DNA of 64,000 bases, taken from NCBI RefSeq assembly GCF_000383615.1, contig NZ_KB911606.1, forward strand, positions 1-64,000, written 5' to 3'. Both the position numbers and the translations under genes were made by a program. Within the stretch, counting starts at the first letter, position 1; each line of letters starts with the position of its first letter. The notes under the pieces are model-generated. The model saw only the letters and a list, made by a program, of their open reading frames with translations, was not told the DNA's origin and searched no databases. The DNA is from Streptomyces canus 299MFChir4.1 (GTDB lineage: Bacteria > Actinomycetota > Actinomycetes > Streptomycetales > Streptomycetaceae). Shown piece after piece: positions 6,820 through 14,512 of the stretch.

Positions 6820-8910
6820 ATGGCGCCACAGGGCAACACCGGAGCGGGCGCGGAAGCGGAACTTCCCGAGTACGCCGGTCACTACCGGCTGGAGTCATGT
6901 CTCGGGTCCGGCGGGATGGGCGTGGTGCATGTCGCGCGCAGCACCTCGGGGATGAAGCTCGCGGTGAAGGTCGTGCACACCGAGTTCGCCAAGGACCCTG
7001 AGTTCAGGGGGCGTTTCCGGCAGGAGGTGGTCGCGGCCCGGAAGGTGAGCGGGGCGTTCACCGCGTCCGTCGTCGACGCCGATCCCGATGCCGAACGGCC
7101 CTGGATGGCCACGCTGTTCATCCCCGGCCCGACGCTCTCCGACGAGGTGAAACGGAACGGGCCCATGGAGCCCGCGCAGTTGCGTCGGCTGATGGCGGGT
7201 CTGGCCGAGGCGCTGCGCGACATCCACCGTGTCGGGGTCGTGCACCGGGACCTGAAGCCGAGCAACGTGCTGCTCGCCGAGGACGGGCCGAAGGTCATCG
7301 ACTTCGGCATTTCTCGGCCAAAGGACAGCGAACTGCGGACCGAGACGGGCAAGTTGATCGGGACGCCGCCGTTCATGGCGCCCGAGCAGTTCCGGCGGCC
7401 ACGGGAGGTCGGACCCGCCGCCGACATCTTCGCGCTCGGATCGGTGATGGTGCACGCGGCCACCGGGCGTGGGCCGTTCGACTCCGACAGTCCGTATGTC
7501 GTCGCCTACCAGGTCGTGCACGACGAGCCGGACCTGACGGGCGTACCGGGGAATCTCGCGCCGCTCATCGTGCGCTGTCTCGCGAAGGAGCCCGAGGACC
7601 GGCCCACCCCGGACGAGTTGATGCGGGAGCTGCGGTCGGTCGCGGCCTCGTACGACACGCAGGCGTTCATACCGGCGCAGCGGACCGTTGATCCACCGAG
7701 GCGCGAGCCGGGGAAAGCGGAACCGCGACGCAGGAGACCTGCCGGCAGGACGGCGGCCCTGGCCGTGGTCGCGTCGGCTCTGGTCGCTGCCGGGGTTCTC
7801 GCTTCCGTCCGGATGCTCGGCGACGACGATCCGGTGCCGGAGAAGGGCCAGACCCCCGCCGCGACGGGTTCCGGGTTCGCGGCCTGGCAGACGAAGCCGG
7901 TGTCCGGCGGCACCGGCTCGGCGCAGTGCTCGTACGGGACGCGGCAGTTGCTCTGTGCCCGGCCCGGAGTGGTCTTCGCCCTGGACCCGTCGGACGGCAG
8001 CGTGCTGTGGCGGCACTCCGTCGCCGCGTCCAGGGCCGCCAGGCCGCCGGTACTCGGCGGCGGTCTCGTGCAGACACTGACGGACGAGGACCGGCACCTG
8101 GAAGCACTCGACCCCGGTTCGGGCCGGACGCGCTGGGAGCGGACGATGCCCACGAACGGCAGGCCGGCCGTCGTCGGGGGAACACTCCTGCTCCCCCGTG
8201 CCGACGGGACGGTCACCGGAGTGGACGCGGTGACCGGGAAAACGAAGTGGAGCGGCCGGATACCGGGCCAGATCCTGCCGTACCTGACCTCGTTCGCGGG
8301 CTCCCCCCTGGCCTACGCCACGACCATCTCCACCGACGCCTCCAGCACCCAGGTCACGGCCCTGGACCCGGCCGGCGGAGCCGTGCGCTGGAAGGCGCGG
8401 CTGAGCGGGAGCCTGACACCCGTCGGCGTGCACGACGGCTCGGTCTTCTTCCTCTCCGCCAACAATGAGTACGGCGACACGGACGCCGTCGTCCGCTACA
8501 ACCCGGAGTCCGGGTCCTCGCGCCGGGTGGCACTCCCCGTCGCGCGGCCCGACGCCCACGCGGCCGTGCGCGGCGACGTCGTCTACGTCCTGGCCGCGAC
8601 CGGTTCCCTGGACGCCGTGGACACCCGGGCGCGCAAGCGGGTCTGGCATCTTGAGACGACCGTGAGCCGGGGTTCCGAACCGGTGGCCGACGACGGACAC
8701 GTGTACTTCACGGCCGCCGACGGGCGACTCCTCGCCGTCGATGTCGTCAAGGGACGACTCGTCGGGCAGACCCGGGCGCGTCCGGGCTCGAACTCGGGCA
8801 CGGTGGACGGCTCGCTGCCCGAACCCGTCCTCGCCCACCACCACGTCTACGCCACCGCCCCCGACGGCACCGTCTTCGCCGTGGATGCCCGCGAGCCCGC
8901 CTCCTGGTGA
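6820..8910 (+). CDS. Membrane Ser/Thr protein kinase with PQQ-like beta-propeller sensor
   Basis: A 696-residue Hanks-type kinase. The N-terminal kinase domain (about 20-280) has the glycine loop GSGGMG (29-34), catalytic Lys50, HRDLKPSN (142-149), DFG (161-163) and GTPPFMAPE (181-189). A proline/arginine-rich linker leads to one membrane helix near 298-320. The extracellular part (about 350-690) holds repeats of the type ALDPxxGxxxW typical of a PQQ-like propeller, probably a ligand sensor. A GGGGTGG site precedes the ATG. TAGGCT near 6772-6777 may be the -10 box, giving a short leader. Its substrates are unknown. Confidence 0.93.
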   Translation: MAPQGNTGAGAEAELPEYAGHYRLESCLGSGGMGVVHVARSTSGMKLAVKVVHTEFAKDPEFRGRFRQEVVAARKVSGAFTASVVDADPDAERPWMATLFIPGPTLSDEVKRNGPMEPAQLRRLMAGLAEALRDIHRVGVVHRDLKPSNVLLAEDGPKVIDFGISRPKDSELRTETGKLIGTPPFMAPEQFRRPREVGPAADIFALGSVMVHAATGRGPFDSDSPYVVAYQVVHDEPDLTGVPGNLAPLIVRCLAKEPEDRPTPDELMRELRSVAASYDTQAFIPAQRTVDPPRREPGKAEPRRRRPAGRTAALAVVASALVAAGVLASVRMLGDDDPVPEKGQTPAATGSGFAAWQTKPVSGGTGSAQCSYGTRQLLCARPGVVFALDPSDGSVLWRHSVAASRAARPPVLGGGLVQTLTDEDRHLEALDPGSGRTRWERTMPTNGRPAVVGGTLLLPRADGTVTGVDAVTGKTKWSGRIPGQILPYLTSFAGSPLAYATTISTDASSTQVTALDPAGGAVRWKARLSGSLTPVGVHDGSVFFLSANNEYGDTDAVVRYNPESGSSRRVALPVARPDAHAAVRGDVVYVLAATGSLDAVDTRARKRVWHLETTVSRGSEPVADDGHVYFTAADGRLLAVDVVKGRLVGQTRARPGSNSGTVDGSLPEPVLAHHHVYATAPDGTVFAVDAREPASW

Positions 8911-8926
8911 CCGGGGGCAACGCGAA

Positions 8927-8950
8927 GGGCCGCCCCGGAAGAGGCGGCCC
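8927..8950. terminator. Terminator between the kinase gene and ilvD
   Basis: GGGCCGCC (8927-8934) pairs perfectly with GGCGGCCC (8943-8950) over an 8-nt loop. The hairpin sits between convergent genes and can serve both strands. Confidence 0.75.
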
Positions 8951-8968
8951 TCGGTGTCGGGTGGTGGG

Positions 8969-10822
8969 TCAGCCGAGCTTGGAGACGTCCCGGACCGCGC
9001 CCTTGTCCGCGCTGGTGGCCATCGCGGCGTAGGCCCGCAGTGCCGCCGAGACCTTGCGCTCGCGGTTCTTCGGGGCGTGGACGCCGTCCAGTGCGGCCTC
9101 GCGGCGGGCGAGCTCGGCGTCGTCGACCAGGAGCTCGATCGAGCGGCCGGGGATGTCGATGCGGATGCGGTCGCCGTCCTCGACGAGGGCGATGGTGCCG
9201 CCGGCCGCCGCCTCCGGGGAGGCGTGGCCGATGGACAGGCCCGAGGTGCCGCCGGAGAAGCGGCCGTCGGTGATCAGGGCGCAGGCCTTGCCGAGGCCGC
9301 GGCCCTTCAGGTACGAGGTCGGGTAGAGCATCTCCTGCATGCCGGGGCCGCCCTTGGGGCCCTCGTAGCGGATGACGACGACGTCGCCCTCCTTGACCTG
9401 CTGGGTGAGGATCTTCTGGACGGCCTCCTCCTGCGACTCGCAGACGACGGCGGGGCCCTCGAACGTCCAGATGGACTCGTCGACGCCGGCCGTCTTCACG
9501 ACACAGCCGTCGACCGCCAGGTTGCCCTTGAGGACCGCCAGGCCGCCGTCCTTGGAGTACGCGTGCTCGGCGCTGCGGATGCAGCCCTCGGCGGCGTCCT
9601 CGTCCAGGGACTCCCAGCGCTCGGACTGGGAGAAGGCCTCGGCGGAGCGGACGCAGCCGGGGGCCGCGTGCCACAGTTCCAGGGCCTTGGGGGACGGCGA
9701 GCCGCCACGGACGTCCCAGGTCTTGAGCCAGTCCGCGAGGGAGGGGCTGTGGACGGAGTGCACGTCCTCGTTGAGCAGGCCGGCGCGGTGCAGTTCGCCG
9801 AGGAGGGCGGGGATGCCGCCGGCGCGGTGCACGTCCTCCATGTAGTACGTGCGGTTCTTCGCCACGTTCGGGGCGACCTTCGCGAGGCAGGGGACGCGGC
9901 GGGAGACCGCGTCGATCTCGGCGAGACCGAAGGGGACCTCCGCCTCCTGGGCCGCGGCCAGCAGGTGGAGGATCGTGTTGGTGGAGCCGCCCATGGCGAT
10001 GTCGAGGGCCATGGCGTTCTCGAAGGCCGCGAAGGTGGCGACGTTGCGCGGCAGGACCGTCTCGTCGTCCTGCTCGTAGTAGCGGCGGGTGATGTCCATG
10101 ACGGTGTCGGCCGCGTCGACGTACAGCTGCTTGCGGGCCGTGTGCGTGGCCAGGACCGAGCCGTTGCCGGGGAGCGAGAGGCCGATGGCCTCCGTCAGGC
10201 AGTTCATCGAGTTGGCCGTGAACATGCCGGAACAGCTGCCGCAGGTCGGACAGGCGTTCTCCTCGATACGGAGCATGTCCGCGTCCGAGATCTTCTCGTT
10301 CACGGCCTCGGACATCGCGTCGACCAGGTCGAGCGTGCGGACCGTGCCGTCCACGAGGGTCGCGCGGCCGGACTCCATCGGGCCGCCGGAGACGAAGACC
10401 GTGGGGATGTTCAGGCGCAGGGCCGCGTTCAGCATGCCCGGGGTGATCTTGTCGCAGTTCGAGATGCAGATCAGGGCGTCGGCGCAGTGGGCCTCGACCA
10501 TGTACTCGACCGAGTCGGCGATCAGGTCGCGGGAGGGCAGGGAGTACAGCATGCCGCCGTGGCCCATCGCGATGCCGTCGTCGACGGCGATGGTGTTGAA
10601 CTCGCGCGGGATGCCGCCGGCCGCGACGATCGCCTCGGAGACGATCCGGCCGACCGGTTGCAGGTGGGTGTGGCCCGGCACGAACTCCGTGAAGGAGTTG
10701 GCGACCGCGATGATCGGCTTGCGGCCGATGTCCGCACCGGGTACACCGGAGGCGCGCATAAGGGCGCGTGCGCCCGCCATGTTGCGGCCGTGGGTGACTG
10801 TGCGGGACCTCAGCTCGGGCAT
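8969..10822 (-). CDS. ilvD: Dihydroxy-acid dehydratase
   Basis: IlvD dehydrates 2,3-dihydroxy-acids to 2-keto acids, the shared third step of valine, leucine and isoleucine synthesis, in the cytosol. The 617-residue protein has its iron-sulfur cluster cysteines in SNCDKITPGML and CPTCGSCSGMFTANS. The substrate region DGRFSGGTSGLSIGH is near the C-terminus. The length is normal for the long bacterial form. GAAGGAGCG lies just before the ATG. The gene stands alone, without other ilv genes nearby. Confidence 0.96.
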   Translation of the reverse strand: MPELRSRTVTHGRNMAGARALMRASGVPGADIGRKPIIAVANSFTEFVPGHTHLQPVGRIVSEAIVAAGGIPREFNTIAVDDGIAMGHGGMLYSLPSRDLIADSVEYMVEAHCADALICISNCDKITPGMLNAALRLNIPTVFVSGGPMESGRATLVDGTVRTLDLVDAMSEAVNEKISDADMLRIEENACPTCGSCSGMFTANSMNCLTEAIGLSLPGNGSVLATHTARKQLYVDAADTVMDITRRYYEQDDETVLPRNVATFAAFENAMALDIAMGGSTNTILHLLAAAQEAEVPFGLAEIDAVSRRVPCLAKVAPNVAKNRTYYMEDVHRAGGIPALLGELHRAGLLNEDVHSVHSPSLADWLKTWDVRGGSPSPKALELWHAAPGCVRSAEAFSQSERWESLDEDAAEGCIRSAEHAYSKDGGLAVLKGNLAVDGCVVKTAGVDESIWTFEGPAVVCESQEEAVQKILTQQVKEGDVVVIRYEGPKGGPGMQEMLYPTSYLKGRGLGKACALITDGRFSGGTSGLSIGHASPEAAAGGTIALVEDGDRIRIDIPGRSIELLVDDAELARREAALDGVHAPKNRERKVSAALRAYAAMATSADKGAVRDVSKLG

Positions 10823-10838
10823 CGTCGCTCGCTCCTTC

Positions 10839-10882
10839 AGAGACGGTCGTCAGAGACTTCGGAGACGGTCGTATCAGACTTC
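10839..10882 (-). repeat. 22-bp tandem direct repeat upstream of ilvD
   Basis: Two consecutive 22-bp units (10839-10860 and 10861-10882) share GAGACGGTCGT and end GACTTC. They lie 17-60 nt upstream of the ilvD start, where promoter and operator elements are expected, and may be paired protein-binding sites. No known regulator motif is recognised. Confidence 0.55.
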
Positions 10883-10958
10883 TGACTGCTGACGAGCGTA
10901 CGCCGGTCATCCAGGGGTCGGGACAGGGTGTCCGGAATGCGGGACGCCCGTCTCGGAG

Positions 10959-11621
10959 TCAGGGACCGGTCAAATGGCCCTGCACCACCGGGGCGACCCG
11001 CGCGATGATCTGCTCGATGTCCGACGACGCCAGCGGCTCCACCTTGATCACGTACCGCAGCATGGCCGTCCCCACGAGCTGCGCGGCCGCCAGTTCGACC
11101 CGCAGCTCCGCGTCCGGCAGGTCCAGCTGGTCGGCGACGCGGCGCAGCAGCTGGGCGGCGACGAGCCGGCGGAAGACGGCGGCCGCCGTCTCGTTGTTCA
11201 CTGCGGAACGGACGATCGCCAGGAGCGGCAGACGCGTCGCGGGGTTCTCCCAGACGCCGAAGATGAAGCGGGTGAGGCGCTCTCCGACGTCCTCCACGGG
11301 ACCCTCGGCGAGCGCGGCGGGCGCGCTCAGCGCAGGCGCGGCGGCGACCTCCACGGCCGCCTCGAAGACCTGTTCCTTGGTGCCGAAGTAGTGGTGGACC
11401 AGGGCCGAGTCGACCCCGGCGGCCTTGGCGATCCCGCGCACGGACGTCTTCTCGTAGCCCCGCTCGGAGAACTCCTCACGGGCCGCGCCGAGGATCCGGT
11501 CCCGGGTACCGGCCGCGTCGGATTCCGTACGACGGGGCCGGCCGCGCTTCCGGGCGGTGACGTCGCTCACAGCCGGGGCGGGATCACCGTTGCTCACCGC
11601 CGGGGTGGGGTCGCTGCTCAC
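10959..11621 (-). CDS. TetR family transcriptional regulator
   Basis: A 220-residue regulator. After a Pro/Ala-rich lead with a repeated PAVS motif comes KRGRPRR and a TetR helix-turn-helix near residues 40-85 (ILGAAREEFSERGYEKTSVR, then VDSALVHHYFGTKEQVFEAA). The C-terminal ligand domain is of the type with an ARVAPVVQGHLTG end. The GTG start at 11619-11621 overlaps the upstream isomerase stop (GTGA), indicating co-translation. Alternative GTG starts exist at 11597 and 11570. Its target and ligand are unknown. Confidence 0.88.
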   Translation of the reverse strand: MSSDPTPAVSNGDPAPAVSDVTARKRGRPRRTESDAAGTRDRILGAAREEFSERGYEKTSVRGIAKAAGVDSALVHHYFGTKEQVFEAAVEVAAAPALSAPAALAEGPVEDVGERLTRFIFGVWENPATRLPLLAIVRSAVNNETAAAVFRRLVAAQLLRRVADQLDLPDAELRVELAAAQLVGTAMLRYVIKVEPLASSDIEQIIARVAPVVQGHLTGP

Positions 11622-12442
11622 CGCCGGGGCACCCGCACCGCCGAGGCCAGATGGAGGCGGGTGAAGGCCAGGGCCTCGGCGAGGTCGGCCTCGCGTTCGG
11701 CGCCGGACATCGCGCGCCGGGTGTTGACCTCGATGACGACATGGCCGTCGAAGCCGCTCAGCGCGAGGCGCTCCAGGAGCTCGGCACAGGGCTGGTTGCC
11801 GCGGCCGGGCACGAGGTGCTCGTCCTTCGCGGAACCCTTGCCGTCGGCGAGGTGGACGTGGCCGAGGCGGTCGCCCATCCGGTCGACCATCTGCATCGCG
11901 TCGGTCCGGGACGTCGCCGCGTGGCTGAGGTCGATCGTGAAGTGCCGGTAGTCGTCCTTGGTGACGTCCCAGTCGGGGGCGTAGGCGAGCATCTCGCGGT
12001 CGCGGTAGCGCCAGGGGTACATGTTCTCGACGGCGAACCGTACGTCCGTCTCGTTCGCCATCCGCCAGATCCCGTTGACGAAGTCCCGGGCGTACTGGCG
12101 CTGCCAGCGAAAGGGCGGGTGGACGACGACGGTGCTCGCGCCCAGCTTCTCGGCCGCCGCCCGGGCGCGCTGGAGCTTGACCCAGGGGTCCGTGGACCAC
12201 ACGCGCTGCGTGATGAGCAGGCAGGGGGCGTGCACGGCGAGTATGGGGATGCCGTGGTAGTCGGAGAGGCGGCGCAGGGCCTCGATGTCCTGGCTGACCG
12301 GGTCGGTCCACACCATGACCTCGACGCCGTCGTATCCGAGGCGCGCGGCGATCTCGAAGGCCGTCGCCGTCGACTCCGGGTAGACGGAGGCCGTCGAGAG
12401 GGCGACCTTCGCATCCGGGATCCGTACGACTGGTTCTGCCAC
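11618..12442 (-). CDS. Sugar phosphate isomerase/epimerase family protein
   Basis: A 274-residue TIM-barrel protein of the AP-endonuclease-2/xylose-isomerase-like family. Metal-site candidates are in VVVHPPF, FAVENMYP, DLSHAA, GHVHLADG and VVIEVNT. The reaction cannot be fixed from sequence; family members isomerise or epimerise sugars and inositols. The GTG start has no ribosome site. TAGGCT (12450-12455) ends 7 nt before it, so the message is probably leaderless. It is the first gene of a two-gene operon with the TetR regulator. Confidence 0.85.
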   Translation of the reverse strand: MAEPVVRIPDAKVALSTASVYPESTATAFEIAARLGYDGVEVMVWTDPVSQDIEALRRLSDYHGIPILAVHAPCLLITQRVWSTDPWVKLQRARAAAEKLGASTVVVHPPFRWQRQYARDFVNGIWRMANETDVRFAVENMYPWRYRDREMLAYAPDWDVTKDDYRHFTIDLSHAATSRTDAMQMVDRMGDRLGHVHLADGKGSAKDEHLVPGRGNQPCAELLERLALSGFDGHVVIEVNTRRAMSGAEREADLAEALAFTRLHLASAVRVPRR

Positions 12443-12494
12443 GGAGGTCAGCCTAAAGGGTTCGCCGGGGTGGGTGTGGGGCGCCTGTTCGCCG

Positions 12495-12565
12495 TTGTGG
12501 CGTTTGCCACGGGGGCGTGTGCGGTGCCGTCGTGGTTGCTCGCGCGGTTCCCCGCGCCCCTAAAT
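12495..12565. repeat. Dispersed Streptomyces intergenic repeat
   Basis: The stretch includes CCGTCGTGGTTGCTCGC and GCGGTTCCCCGCGCCCCTAA. From memory this wording is scattered in many intergenic spaces of Streptomyces chromosomes, often next to gene ends. Here it lies between the isomerase start and the 3' end of the Ppx/GppA gene and may also form that gene's terminator. Its function is not established. Confidence 0.6.
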
Positions 12566-13501
12566 GCCCCCCACTGATCCCATGTGGTCAAGTCGGCGCA
12601 GGATCACGCCCTCTCTGAGGGCCCACGGGCAGATGTCGACCGTTTCCACACCGAACAGGTCCAGCGCCCCCTCGGCCACCAGGGCGCCCGCCAGGAGCTG
12701 GTTCGCCCGGCCCTCGGAGACGCCCGGGAGTTCCGCCCGCTGGGCCGTCGTCATGCCGGCCAGCCTCGGGACCCAGGCCTCCAGGGACTCGCGCTTCAGT
12801 TCGCGCTGGACGTAGAGGCCCTCGGCGGAGCGGGCCGCGCCGGCCAGGCGGGCCAGCTGCTTGAAGGTCTTGGAGGTGGCGACCACGTGGTCGGGGGCGC
12901 CGAAGCGGGCGAACTCGCCGACCGTTCGGGCGATCTGGGCGCGCACGTGCCGCCGCAGGGCCCGGATGGCGTCCGGGGTCGGAGGGTCCCCGGGGAGCCA
13001 GCCCGCCGTGAGACGGCCCGCGCCCAGGGGCAGGGACACGGCGGTGTCCGGTTCCTCGTCGATGCCGTAGGCGACCTCCAGGGAGCCGCCTCCGATGTCG
13101 AGGACCAGGAGCTTGCCCGCCGACCAGCCGAACCAGCGGCGGGCGGCCAGGAAGGTGAGACGGGCCTCCTCGGCGCCGGTGAGGACCTGGAGCTCGACGC
13201 CGGTCTCGGCGTGCACGCGCGCGAGGACATCGTCGGCGTTGCTGGCCTCGCGGACGGCGGAGGTGGCGAAGGGAAGCAGGTCCTCGACGCCCTTGTCCTC
13301 GGCGGCCTGGAGTGCGTCCTTGACGACCGAGACCAGTTTCTCGACGCCTTCGGGACCTATCGCCCCGGCGTCGTCGAGGAGTTGGGCCAGGCGCAGTTCC
13401 GCCTTGTGCGAATGCGCGGGCAGGGGGCGGGCGCCGGGGTGCGCGTCCACCACCAGCAGATGCACCGTGTTCGATCCCACGTCGAGGACACCGAGTCTCA
13501 T
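12560..13501 (-). CDS. Ppx/GppA family phosphatase
   Basis: A 313-residue member of the exopolyphosphatase/pppGpp phosphohydrolase family with the ASKHA fold. The phosphate-1 motif is in MRLGVLDVGSNTVHLLVVD, and the phosphate-2 region is LVLDIGGGSLEVAYG. It may hydrolyse polyphosphate or (p)ppGpp; the sequence does not decide which. The start at ATG 13501 gives the exact family N-terminus. TAGCGT on the minus strand ends 7 nt before this ATG, so translation is probably leaderless. It is divergent from the gene at 13573. Confidence 0.9.
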   Translation of the reverse strand: MRLGVLDVGSNTVHLLVVDAHPGARPLPAHSHKAELRLAQLLDDAGAIGPEGVEKLVSVVKDALQAAEDKGVEDLLPFATSAVREASNADDVLARVHAETGVELQVLTGAEEARLTFLAARRWFGWSAGKLLVLDIGGGSLEVAYGIDEEPDTAVSLPLGAGRLTAGWLPGDPPTPDAIRALRRHVRAQIARTVGEFARFGAPDHVVATSKTFKQLARLAGAARSAEGLYVQRELKRESLEAWVPRLAGMTTAQRAELPGVSEGRANQLLAGALVAEGALDLFGVETVDICPWALREGVILRRLDHMGSVGGI

Positions 13502-13572
13502 GTAGGGAACGCTACTGCCCGCCGGTCGTTCCACTGGCTCCGGAGGGGCCTCGGGCGACTTACCCTGGACGC

Positions 13573-14430
13573 GTGCCAAAGACGAAAAAGGTGAAGGACG
13601 ACAAAACGGCCGTATCTGCCGACGGTCCTTCGCGGGTGAAGCCGGCGAAGCAGGCGCGGAAGGCCATGAAGGCTCTGAAGGCCGACGAGAAGGGGCTCGA
13701 CTTCGCGCGCGCGTGGGTGGAGTTCCCGGATCCGGCGGACGACGAGCAGGTCTTCCGCTGCGATCTGACATGGCTCACCTCTCGGTGGAACTGCATCTTC
13801 GGCAGCGGCTGCCAGGGCATCCAGGCGGGCCGGGCGGACGACGGGTGCTGCACCCTGGGTGCGCACTTCTCGGACGAGGACGACGAGCAGCGGGTCGCCG
13901 AACATGTGGCGCGACTCACTCCGGACATCTGGCAGCACCACGCCGAGGGCACGGAGAACGGCTGGATCTCCGAGGACGAGGACGGCGACCGGCAGACCCG
14001 GCCCTTCCAGGGCTCCTGCATCTTCCAGAACCGGCCCGGCTTCGCGGGCGGCCAGGGCTGCTCGCTGCACATCCTGGCGCTGCGGGAGGGCCGCGAGCCG
14101 CTGGAGACCAAGCCGGACGTCTGCTGGCAGCTGCCGGTGCGCCGGACGTACGACTGGATCGACCGGCCCGACGACACGCGCGTGCTCCAGGTGTCGATCG
14201 GCGAGTACGACCGGCGCGGCTGGGGTCCGGGCGGCCACGACCTGCACTGGTGGTGCACGTCGGCGACCTCGGCACACGGCGCCGGCGACCCGGTGTACGT
14301 CTCCTACCGCCCCGAGCTGATCGAGCTGATGGGCAAGGGGGGCTACGACCGTCTGGTCGAACTCTGCGAGCAGCGCCTGGCCTCCCAACTGCCCCTGCTG
14401 GCACCGCATCCGGCGGACCCGACCGCCTGA
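13573..14430 (+). CDS. Conserved Cys-rich protein of unknown function
   Basis: A 285-residue cytosolic protein. The N-terminal 40 residues are Lys-rich. The body contains many spaced Cys and His residues: RCDLTWL, NCIFGSGCQG, DGCCTLGAHF, GSCIFQN, QGCSLH and DVCWQLP. This pattern suggests a bound metal or iron-sulfur cluster, somewhat like the YkgJ/DUF3109 families, but the match is loose. The GTG start follows TACCCT by 6 nt with no ribosome site, so it is probably leaderless. It is divergent from the Ppx/GppA gene, 71 bp away. Confidence 0.8.
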   Translation: MPKTKKVKDDKTAVSADGPSRVKPAKQARKAMKALKADEKGLDFARAWVEFPDPADDEQVFRCDLTWLTSRWNCIFGSGCQGIQAGRADDGCCTLGAHFSDEDDEQRVAEHVARLTPDIWQHHAEGTENGWISEDEDGDRQTRPFQGSCIFQNRPGFAGGQGCSLHILALREGREPLETKPDVCWQLPVRRTYDWIDRPDDTRVLQVSIGEYDRRGWGPGGHDLHWWCTSATSAHGAGDPVYVSYRPELIELMGKGGYDRLVELCEQRLASQLPLLAPHPADPTA

Positions 14431-14512
14431 GCGGTGGGAACCGGCGGCCACCGGAACCCGCCCCGACGGCCACGGCACGCCCGTCACCACCCCGGTTCCG
14501 CGGCCGCGTCCG

